49,124 bases of DNA, taken from NCBI GenBank assembly GCA_013824685.1, contig PNOG01000017.1:1-49124 (forward strand). The letters run 5' to 3'. The DNA comes from Coprothermobacter sp. (GTDB taxonomy: Bacteria > Caldisericota > Caldisericia > Cryosericales > Cryosericaceae). The notes below the pieces were generated by a model. The model was not told where the DNA came from and made no database searches. It was given only the letters and a program-made list of their open reading frames with translations. Shown one piece after another: positions 32,550 to 39,044 of this stretch (its first letter is position 1; each line of letters opens with the position of its first letter). The position numbers were made by a program, and so were the translations under genes.

Positions 32550-33529
32550 TCGTCGACAAATTGTTTGATGCAGTAGCGATGCGCGGCCCCGTCTGCGTCG
32601 GGCTGGATACCGCCCTTGAGTACCTGCCGGAGCAGTTCCGCGCAGGATTCACGGGTCCCGGCGAGGCCCTGTTCCAGTTCAACCGGCGTATCGTGGACGC
32701 CACCATGCCAAGCTGCGCATGCTTCAAGCTGCAGATCGCCTACTACGAGGCACTGGGGCTGGAGGGGCTGCGCGCCTACGCCATGACACTGCGATACATC
32801 CGCAGCAAGGGCTGTATCGCCATCGCAGACATCAAGCGAGGTGACATCGCCGCAACCGCCCAGATGTATGCCAGGGCACACTTCGAAGGTGAGTTCGAGG
32901 CCGACTACGTGACCCTCTCGCCGTACATGGGCATGGACAGCATCGAACCCTGGCTGCCCTGGGTCCAGGACCATGAGAAGGGCCTCTTCGTCCTCATTCG
33001 CACAAGCAATCCGGGGGCCGTGGACATCCAGTATCTCGAGCAGAAGTCCGGCGCTCGCGTCTACACCGAGGTCGGTCGGCGTGTCGCCGAGCTTGGGGCA
33101 CACACCATCGGCGCATGCGGCTACAGCAGTGTCGGGGGCGTCGTCGGCTGCACCCACGTGGAGGAGGCGCAGGCGCTGAGACAGCAGCTGAGCACTGTCT
33201 TCTTCCTGGTCCCTGGCTACGGCGCCCAGGGCGGCACGGCTGCCGACGTTGCACTGTACCTCACAAATGGCAATGGTGGCGTCGTCAACTCCAGCCGCGG
33301 CATCTTGCTCGCATGGAAGAAACGGGAAGACGGAAGCACCCCTCAGAAGCACCCCTCGCATGGGAATAAAGTGCTCGGGGGCCTTGAAGAACACCTCGCA
33401 TCTTGGACAAAAGGATGCGAGGGACAAAAGGGCTCGGGGGGTGCTGCGCACTTCGACTCCTGTGCAGCAGCCGAAGTGGAACGCATGCGCGCCGACATCG
33501 TCAGCGCGGTAGCGGCAGTCCCAAAATGA
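32546..33529 (+). CDS. pyrF: Orotidine 5'-phosphate decarboxylase, type 2, with repeat-derived insert
   Basis: This enzyme decarboxylates OMP to UMP. The 327-residue protein matches the longer PyrF subfamily: VCVGLDTALEYLP at the N-terminus and the catalytic ADIKRGDIAATA (Asp95-Lys97 and Asp100). Next comes YVTLSPYMGMDSIEPWL, then the phosphate-binding LVPGYGAQGGTAAD. Residues about 262-300, from GSTPQKHPSHGNK to GQKGSGGAAH, are encoded by three nested palindromic elements in a C-terminal loop, where normal family members run straight into the last helix. The ATG overlaps the pyrC stop codon (ATGA), with an AGGAGG just upstream. Confidence 0.95.
   Translation: MIVDKLFDAVAMRGPVCVGLDTALEYLPEQFRAGFTGPGEALFQFNRRIVDATMPSCACFKLQIAYYEALGLEGLRAYAMTLRYIRSKGCIAIADIKRGDIAATAQMYARAHFEGEFEADYVTLSPYMGMDSIEPWLPWVQDHEKGLFVLIRTSNPGAVDIQYLEQKSGARVYTEVGRRVAELGAHTIGACGYSSVGGVVGCTHVEEAQALRQQLSTVFFLVPGYGAQGGTAADVALYLTNGNGGVVNSSRGILLAWKKREDGSTPQKHPSHGNKVLGGLEEHLASWTKGCEGQKGSGGAAHFDSCAAAEVERMRADIVSAVAAVPK
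33336..33440 (+). repeat. Palindromic elements D1-D3, nested inside pyrF
   Basis: Outer element D1 is split: AGCACCCCTC at 33336-33345 and ACAAAAGGGCTCGGGGG at about 33424-33440. Inside it lies D2 (33348-33381; AGCACCCCTCGCATG ... GTGCTCGGGGG), the variant also found at 49071-49104. D3 (33394-33422) has perfect 9-bp arms CCTCGCATC/GATGCGAGG around the loop TTGGACAAAAG. The total insert keeps the frame and has no stop codon. Confidence 0.85.
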
Positions 33530-34275
33530 CCACACCTTCCCCCGTCTTCACAACCATCCCGGTGCTCTCGCACGAGCAGCTCACCAGCGACGTCTGGAGG
33601 CTGACGGTCGACACGCCGGCCGCTGGCGCCCCTGGTCAGTTTTATCTCGTGCGAGCGTGGGGACACGACCCTCTCCTGTCACGACCACTAAGCATTCATG
33701 ACGTCGGACCGGGGATGGTCAGCTTCCTCTACCAGGTACGCGGAAAGGGGACCGAGCTGCTGACACATTTGGCGCCGGGCGACACGCTCACCGTCACTGG
33801 GCCACTGGGCCACGGGTTTCGTACCGAGGACCTCCACGGAAACGTCGCCATCGTCACCGGCGGCATCGGGATCGCCCCGGCGCTCTACCTGGTCCGATCA
33901 CTGCCAGAGTGTCACGTGACGGTCGTCGCCGGATTCCGCCACGAGGTCTACGGCCTGTCCGAGTTCCGGCTCCTGGGCACGGACGTGCTGGTCGCGACCG
34001 AGGACGGCTGCCAGGGTGCAGGGGGCTTCTGTACCGACATCTTTGACCCCACCGCATTCGACACGGTCCTGGCGTGCGGACCGACCCCCATGATGGCCCG
34101 CGTGGCCGACCTCTGCGCAAGGGCCGGTGTGCCCTGCCAAGTCTCGCTCGAAGCACATATGGCGTGCGGCGTCGGCGCCTGTCTGGTCTGCCCATGCGCG
34201 ACAGTCGTCGGCAACAAGCGCGTCTGCGCCGACGGTCCAGTGTTTGACGCAGCGGAGGTGATCTGGCATGCTTGA
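33526..34275 (+). CDS. pyrK: Dihydroorotate dehydrogenase B, electron-transfer subunit
   Basis: PyrK passes electrons from PyrD's FMN through FAD and a [2Fe-2S] cluster to NAD. I chose the ATG at 33526, which overlaps the pyrF stop (ATGA), giving 249 residues starting MTTPSPVFTTIPVLSHEQ. FAD-binding RPLSIHDV and a nucleotide-binding GGIGIAPALYLVRSL follow. The cluster cysteines are Cys214, Cys219, Cys222 and Cys234 (CGVGACLVCPC, then KRVCADGPVF). The 3' end overlaps pyrD by 8 bases. Confidence 0.95.
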   Translation: MTTPSPVFTTIPVLSHEQLTSDVWRLTVDTPAAGAPGQFYLVRAWGHDPLLSRPLSIHDVGPGMVSFLYQVRGKGTELLTHLAPGDTLTVTGPLGHGFRTEDLHGNVAIVTGGIGIAPALYLVRSLPECHVTVVAGFRHEVYGLSEFRLLGTDVLVATEDGCQGAGGFCTDIFDPTAFDTVLACGPTPMMARVADLCARAGVPCQVSLEAHMACGVGACLVCPCATVVGNKRVCADGPVFDAAEVIWHA

Positions 34276-35167
34276 GACAACCCTGTGCGGCATCACGCTC
34301 AAGAACCCCGTCATCGCGGCATCCGGCACCTTTGGCTTTGGCGCCGAGTACGGGCAGCTGTTCGATGTCGGCAGGCTGGGCGGCATCTGCACCAAGGGTC
34401 TCACCCTGCATCCACGCGAGGGCAACCTCGGCCTGCGCGTGTGGGAGACACCCGCCGGCATGATGAACTCAGTGGGTCTCCAGAACCCTGGCATCCCAGG
34501 ATTCCTGGAGCGCGAGCTGCCGCGCATGCGCACGCTGGGCACTGTCGTCATCGCCAACGTCGGCGGGGGTGACCTGGAGGAATACGTCGAAGGCGTCCGC
34601 CTGCTCTCCAATGCCGAGGGCGTCGACATCGTCGAACTCAACATCAGCTGCCCCAATGTGCACGAAGGCGGCATGGCCTTCGGCATCAACAGCGACGTGG
34701 CAGCGGGCGTCGTCACGGCGGTTCGCCGCGTGTGCAGCAAGCCACTCATGGTTAAACTGTCTCCCAACGCCGAAGACATCACGGCGATGGCGGTCGCCTG
34801 CGAACAGGCGGGAGCTGACGCTGTCTCGCTGGTCAACACCTTCAAGGCCCTGGCAATCGATATCCACACCCGCAAACCGGTCTTCGACAATGTGACCGCC
34901 GGCCTTTCCGGTCCGTGCATCAAGCCCATCGCCCTGCGCATGGTCTGGGAAGTGGCCCGTGCCGTCCACATCCCAGTCGTCGGCATCGGGGGCATCACCA
35001 CCTGGGAGGACGCCCTCGAGTTCATCATGGCCGGCGCGACCGCGGTGCAGGTCGGCACCGCAACCTTCGTCAAGCCGACCGCCATGCAGGGCATCGTGGC
35101 TGGCCTCGAACGCTACTGTACAGCCGAGCACCTGACCAGCCTCGCGACCGTCCGTCACATCTTGTAA
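34268..35167 (+). CDS. pyrD: Dihydroorotate dehydrogenase B, catalytic subunit
   Basis: The 299-residue FMN TIM-barrel enzyme oxidises dihydroorotate to orotate. It has NPVIAASGTFGFGAEY at the N-terminus and the class 1B catalytic Cys128 in LNISCPNVHEGG. Later come the substrate/FMN segments VKLSPNAEDITA and VVGIGGITTWEDALEF. Class 1B enzymes use cysteine as base and need PyrK, which is encoded immediately upstream. The TAA stop falls within the left copy of a 32-bp repeat, so the repeat supplies the stop codon. Confidence 0.96.
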   Translation: MLETTLCGITLKNPVIAASGTFGFGAEYGQLFDVGRLGGICTKGLTLHPREGNLGLRVWETPAGMMNSVGLQNPGIPGFLERELPRMRTLGTVVIANVGGGDLEEYVEGVRLLSNAEGVDIVELNISCPNVHEGGMAFGINSDVAAGVVTAVRRVCSKPLMVKLSPNAEDITAMAVACEQAGADAVSLVNTFKALAIDIHTRKPVFDNVTAGLSGPCIKPIALRMVWEVARAVHIPVVGIGGITTWEDALEFIMAGATAVQVGTATFVKPTAMQGIVAGLERYCTAEHLTSLATVRHIL

Positions 35168-35194
35168 CAGGGGACAGTCGTAGTTGTTGTAACA
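35163..35194 (-). repeat. Left 32-bp inverted repeat flanking pyrE
   Basis: The plus strand reads TGTAACAGGGGACAGTCG and ends GTTGTTGTAACA. Each copy is bounded by direct TGTAACA heptamers. The right copy at 35786-35817 is its exact reverse complement over 32 bases. Confidence 0.9.
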
Positions 35195-35210
35195 TCCTAT
35201 GGAGGATACC

Positions 35211-35783
35211 ATGACAACTGACGAACTCGTTTTGAACGAACTCAAGGAAACTGGAGCCCTGCTCCAGGGGCATTTCCTGCTCTCGTCCGGCAGGCACAGC
35301 GACCGCTATGTCCAGTGTGCGCGTCTCCTGCAGTACCCCGATCGCGCGGCCCGTGTTCTGGCAGTCGCGGCCGAACAGTTCCGCCCGGTCCCCTTCGACC
35401 TCATCGTGGGTCCTGCCATGGGCGGCATCATCGTTGCATATGAGCTGGCGCGCCAGCTAGGCAAGCCCGGCATTTTCGCGGAACGTGAGAATGGCATCAT
35501 GTCCCTGCGCCGCGGCTTCGCCATCGCCGAAGGCACCCGCTGCATCATCAGCGAAGACGTCGTCACCACGGGCAAGTCTTCGGAGGAGACCGCGAACGTC
35601 ATCCGTGAGTGCGGCGGCGAGGTCGTCGGTATCGCATGCATCGTCAACCGCAGCGCCGAACTCATCCAGTACCCCGTCTGGAGCGCCATCCGCCTCACCA
35701 TCGAGAGCTGGTCCGCAAACGACTGCCCGCTCTGCAAGCAGGGGACCCCATGGGTGAAGCCGGGAAGCAGGGGGAATGCCTGA
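35211..35783 (+). CDS. pyrE: Orotate phosphoribosyltransferase
   Basis: This enzyme adds PRPP-derived ribose phosphate to orotate, giving OMP for PyrF. Two in-frame ATGs exist; the first (35199) overlaps the GGAGG ribosome-binding site, so I start at 35211 ([18 protein letters not shown]), giving 190 residues. [17 protein letters not shown] and the PRPP loop [16 protein letters not shown] (about residues 110-125) are diagnostic. The C-terminal [15 protein letters not shown] is also common in this family. It is the last pyr gene, separated from pyrD by 43 bp and bracketed by inverted 32-bp repeats. Confidence 0.95.
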   Translation: MTTDELVLNELKETGALLQGHFLLSSGRHSDRYVQCARLLQYPDRAARVLAVAAEQFRPVPFDLIVGPAMGGIIVAYELARQLGKPGIFAERENGIMSLRRGFAIAEGTRCIISEDVVTTGKSSEETANVIRECGGEVVGIACIVNRSAELIQYPVWSAIRLTIESWSANDCPLCKQGTPWVKPGSRGNA

Positions 35784-35785
35784 CC

Positions 35786-35817
35786 TGTTACAACAACTAC
35801 GACTGTCCCCTGTTACA
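35786..35817 (+). repeat. Right 32-bp inverted repeat flanking pyrE
   Basis: It reads TGTTACAACAACTACGAC and ends GTCCCCTGTTACA, and begins 2 bases after the pyrE stop codon. It is the exact reverse complement of 35163-35194. Confidence 0.9.
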
Positions 35818-35824
35818 GGTGCGC

Positions 35825-35852
35825 TTGACAGAAACGTCCGGTCCGCTACGCT
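35825..35852 (+). promoter_or_regulatory. Promoter of asd-aspartate kinase
   Basis: TTGACA (35825-35830), 16 bp, TACGCT (35847-35852). Leader of about 50 nt to the asd ATG, which is preceded by GAGGGG. Confidence 0.65.
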
Positions 35853-35909
35853 AGCTCTCAACTCCTCGGTGGCGGAAGCCCCGGGGGATCCGCAACAGAG
35901 GGGATAACA

Positions 35910-36986
35910 ATGGAGCGAACGAGAGCAGTTGTGTGTGGAGCAACAGGGATGGTCGGTCAAATCTACGTCGCGATGCTGTCAGACCACCCCTGGTTCGAGC
36001 TTGTGGGCGTCGCCGCCAGTGAACGGTCGGCCGGGAAGCAGTACGGAGACGTCGCACGCTGGTACATCCCTGGAGACATCCCGGCCAGCGCGCGCAGTAT
36101 GACCGTCCTTCCCTGTACCGCCGAGGCCATCGCCGCAACGGGCGCAACACTCGTCTTCTCCGCACTGCCCAGCGACGTGGCCGGCCCCGTCGAGCGGTCG
36201 CTTGCGGACGCAGGGATGGCGGTCGTCGCAGACACCGCGTCACACCGTATGGACGCAGACGTTCCACTCATCGTCCCCGAGGTCAACGCCGACCACCTGG
36301 AAGCATTGTCCGTCCAGCGCAAAGAGAGCAAGAGGGGATTCATCGTCACCGGCCCCAACTGCAGCACCGCGGGGCTGGTCCTGTCGCTCAAACCTCTCCA
36401 GCTGGCGTTCGGTATTCGACGGGTCGTCGTCGTGACGATGCAGGCCCTGTCGGGCGCCGGGTATGCCGGGGTGCCTTCGATGGCCATCGTCGACAACCTT
36501 ATCCCTTACATCAAGGGCGAAGAGGAGAAGATGGAGCGAGAGACCCAGAAGATGCTCGGCTCCTGGTTGGACGGGGCCTTCCAGCCGGCTGACATCCCCG
36601 TCAGCGCTTCATGCAACCGTGTCGCCGTGCTGGAGGGACACACCGAGTCCGTTCTGGTGGAACTCGACCGTCCGGCGTCCCCCGAAGAGGTCGAGCGGGT
36701 GATGTGCAGCTTCCAGGGGGAACCCCAGCACCTGCAGCTCCCCACGGCTCCCGGTCACCCCATCATCGTGCACTCCGAGTCTGACCGCCCCCAGCCACGC
36801 CTTGACCGTCTGGCCGGCGAACCAGCACGAGCCCGCGGCATGGCGGCGGTCGTGGGACGCGTCCGCAGCGATCCTGCATTCGCAACGGGGATCAAGTACA
36901 CGGTCCTGTCTCACAACACCATCCGGGGCGCCGCGGGCAATGCCGTCCTGACCGCCGAACTGCTGGTGGCGAAGGGTCTCCTGTGA
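35910..36986 (+). CDS. asd: Aspartate-semialdehyde dehydrogenase
   Basis: This enzyme reduces aspartyl phosphate to aspartate semialdehyde for the lysine, threonine and methionine branches. The 358-residue protein begins with an NADP-binding fold (VCGATGMVGQIYVAML). The catalytic Cys151 lies in TGPNCSTAGLVLSL, and MQALSGAGYAGVPSMAIVDN follows. It ends with the hinge AAGNAVLTAELLVAKGLL. The sequence resembles the archaeal/fungal (LysY-like) subgroup more than the E. coli enzyme. The stop overlaps the GTG start of aspartate kinase by 4 bases. Confidence 0.95.
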   Translation: MERTRAVVCGATGMVGQIYVAMLSDHPWFELVGVAASERSAGKQYGDVARWYIPGDIPASARSMTVLPCTAEAIAATGATLVFSALPSDVAGPVERSLADAGMAVVADTASHRMDADVPLIVPEVNADHLEALSVQRKESKRGFIVTGPNCSTAGLVLSLKPLQLAFGIRRVVVVTMQALSGAGYAGVPSMAIVDNLIPYIKGEEEKMERETQKMLGSWLDGAFQPADIPVSASCNRVAVLEGHTESVLVELDRPASPEEVERVMCSFQGEPQHLQLPTAPGHPIIVHSESDRPQPRLDRLAGEPARARGMAAVVGRVRSDPAFATGIKYTVLSHNTIRGAAGNAVLTAELLVAKGLL

Positions 36987-38395
36987 AGACTGTCGTGATG
37001 AAGTTTGGCGGTGTCCTCGTGCAGGACGCCCCGGCCATCATGCACTCAGCCCAGCTGGTCGTGCAGGCGGTGCACCAGAATACTCGTGCCGTCGTCGTGG
37101 TCTCCGCCATGGCCAGCGTCACGGACGGACTCCTCGACCTGGCCGACAAAGCGCGCCAGGGGCATGGAGACGAGGTCACGCAAGCGGTGGACCTCCTCGA
37201 GAGGCGGCACGAGGACGCGGTCCAGACGGTCTTCAGCTCGACTCCTGCCATGGCTGTCCAGCCGGTGGTGGACGAAGAGCACGTATTGTTCCTGTCGCTC
37301 AGGCAGGCACTGGCGGGCGTCGCCATGCTGCACGAACTCACGCCCCGTTCGCGCGACCTCATCGTCTCGTTTGGCGAGCGCTGCTCTGCCCCCATCATGT
37401 CCGCAGCTCTCCGCGCGGCCGGTCTGACGTCAAAGTCGCTGACCGGCGGCGAGGCGGGGATCGTGACCGACGACACCTTCGGCAGCGCCGCGCCCCTGCT
37501 GGACGTCGCCAGGAGAACCGTTCCACGCGCCCTGACGCCTCTGCTGGACCGCGGGCTTACCCCTGTCGTCACCGGGTTTGTCGGAGCCGACGACGAAGGG
37601 GTCATCACGACACTGGGCAGAGGCGGGTCGGACTACACGGCCACCATCCTGGGCGCATGCCTGCCCGCCGACGAGGTATGGATCTGGAAAGAAGTCGACG
37701 GCGTCATGACCGCTGATCCGAAGCTCGTCCCGGATGCCGTCCGTGTGCCGGCCCTTTCGTATCGCGAGGTCATGGAGCTGGCCTGGTTTGGTGCTAGGGT
37801 CCTCCATCCCATGACGGTCGCGCCCGTCCAGGAGGCCGGCATCCCCATCCGCATCCGAAGCGCCTTCCTGCCGTCGTCTCCCGGCACCATCGTGCGCGCC
37901 GACGCGCCCGAAGCGGGTCCCGTCAAGGCGGTAACCTCGATCCGAAAGCTCACGGCGCTGACGATCGGTGGGGCAGCAATGGTCGGCACGTCGGATGTCG
38001 TCAGCAGGGTCTTCAGCCTCCTCGCAGCCGCTCAGCTCCCCGTCCTGATGATCTCGCAGAGCTCATCGATGGCCAATGTCTCACTGGTCATGACCCAGCC
38101 CGACGCCGAACACGCGACACGCCTGCTGCGCAAGGAATTCGCCGGCAGCACGGTCATCCGGGACATCACGGCGACGTCACATGTCGCCATCGTCGCCGTC
38201 GTGGGTGACGGCATGCGCGGTACACCCGGTGTCGCCGCCCGCCTGTTCACCTGCCTGGCTTCCGAAAACATCAATCTGCTCATGATCGCCCAGGGCTCCA
38301 GTGAAGTCAACATTTCGGTCCTCATCACCGAGAAAGAGGCTCCGCGGGCCGTGCGCGCGGTTCATGCCGCATTCGGCCTGGCGAGGGCGACGTAG
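36983..38395 (+). CDS. Aspartate kinase
   Basis: The 470-residue protein phosphorylates aspartate, feeding Asd. It starts at GTG in the GTGA overlap with asd. The kinase domain (residues 1-310) has VMKFGGVLVQDA, FGERCSAPIMSAALRAAG, FVGADDEGVITTLGRGGSD and KEVDGVMTADPKLVPDA. Two ACT domains follow (about 325-395 and 400-465), ending with SSEVNISVLITEKEAPRA. These bind amino-acid effectors, so feedback inhibition is likely; which amino acid cannot be told. The normal KFGGTSV is KFGGVLV here. The ThrA/MetL/LysC-like ACT arrangement leaves the paralogue name open. Confidence 0.94.
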   Translation: MKTVVMKFGGVLVQDAPAIMHSAQLVVQAVHQNTRAVVVVSAMASVTDGLLDLADKARQGHGDEVTQAVDLLERRHEDAVQTVFSSTPAMAVQPVVDEEHVLFLSLRQALAGVAMLHELTPRSRDLIVSFGERCSAPIMSAALRAAGLTSKSLTGGEAGIVTDDTFGSAAPLLDVARRTVPRALTPLLDRGLTPVVTGFVGADDEGVITTLGRGGSDYTATILGACLPADEVWIWKEVDGVMTADPKLVPDAVRVPALSYREVMELAWFGARVLHPMTVAPVQEAGIPIRIRSAFLPSSPGTIVRADAPEAGPVKAVTSIRKLTALTIGGAAMVGTSDVVSRVFSLLAAAQLPVLMISQSSSMANVSLVMTQPDAEHATRLLRKEFAGSTVIRDITATSHVAIVAVVGDGMRGTPGVAARLFTCLASENINLLMIAQGSSEVNISVLITEKEAPRAVRAVHAAFGLARAT

Positions 38396-38598
38396 CTAGG
38401 CGTCAGGACCAAGCTTTCCGGCCGCCACAGGGCTTTTCGCCAGCTTCCAGGTCCTTGTCATCGAATGGGACACCGGGGCGAACGACAAACATGCCCTCGA
38501 CTACATCACGCACTACAGCCGTATCGGCGGCTACGAGGGGGTTCAGCAGTATCCCCGAAGTCATCGGCCCACCACTGGCATCGCGAATCTTTCTGTGC

Positions 38599-38747
38599 TC
38601 GCCGGCCAACCTCAACGGCAACGAAGTCGTCGACGTCCTGGACCTCAGCATACTGATGACCGTGTGGCGTCCCTGAGCAGCCGTATCATATGCAACCTTC
38701 TGACACCAACTGGGATATCTATACTGATGACCATGGGTGTCCCTGGG
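38599..38747 (+). pseudogene. Dockerin-like C-terminal remnant with partial repeat
   Basis: Positions 38599-38676 read SPANLNGNEVVDVLDLSIL and end MTVWRP, a classic dockerin-type calcium loop and helix (N-x-N-x-x-x-D-x-x-D-L). The frame upstream (38455 onward) shows no recognisable domain. A related piece repeats 50 bp later: ATACTGATGACC, then GTCCCTG, appears twice. This looks like the degraded tail of a lost surface protein. The rest of the gap 38396-38825 holds nothing else I can support. Confidence 0.5.
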
Positions 38748-38825
38748 CAGTTGCACCTGTGCCTGACAAAGCACGAATGTGGCGACTGCATGTGAAAGCG
38801 GTCCTGAGCCGCCTCCATGAAACAC

Positions 38826-38853
38826 TTGACATTATTTTTGCGGGTTTCATAGT
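38826..38853 (+). promoter_or_regulatory. Promoter of the ice-binding S-layer protein gene
   Basis: TTGACA (38826-38831), 16 bp, CATAGT (38848-38853) in an unusually AT-rich patch. Transcription near 38860 would give a long leader of about 185 nt. Confidence 0.55.
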
Positions 38854-38859
38854 TGTTAT

Positions 38860-39044
38860 ATGGTGTTTTCAAATGCTGAACGGGAAGCTGCTTCGTTGGA
38901 TGCTTGTTGAAGGGAGCCATGCATAACAAGCAAGAACCAGGGGTTTGGTGGAGTTTTCGTTCATACCAACGTCTGTGTGGGCCCTTGCCCACAAGTGTCG
39001 CCACATTCTCGATGCTGGCGGCCCATCCTAGAGGGGAGGAACGT
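38860..39044 (+). other. Long 5' leader of the ice-binding protein mRNA
   Basis: About 185 nt separate the predicted start of transcription from the ATG. It includes a stem TGTGGG/CCCACA (38976-38993). It ends with GAGGGGAGGAACGT, a strong ribosome-binding site. It matches no riboswitch class I recognise. The length leaves room for cold- or structure-dependent control, which is speculation. Confidence 0.35.

Noticed and set aside
38862-38880. Possible third copy of the pyrE-flanking repeat (ATAGTTGTTATA)
   Set aside because: Only about 10 bases match (GTAGTTGTTGTA) and the heptamers are absent; chance similarity in AT-rich DNA.
38860-39044. Possible riboswitch in the leader of the ice-binding gene
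   Set aside because: I looked for c-di-GMP-I and other common aptamer cores and found none; only one short hairpin is visible.
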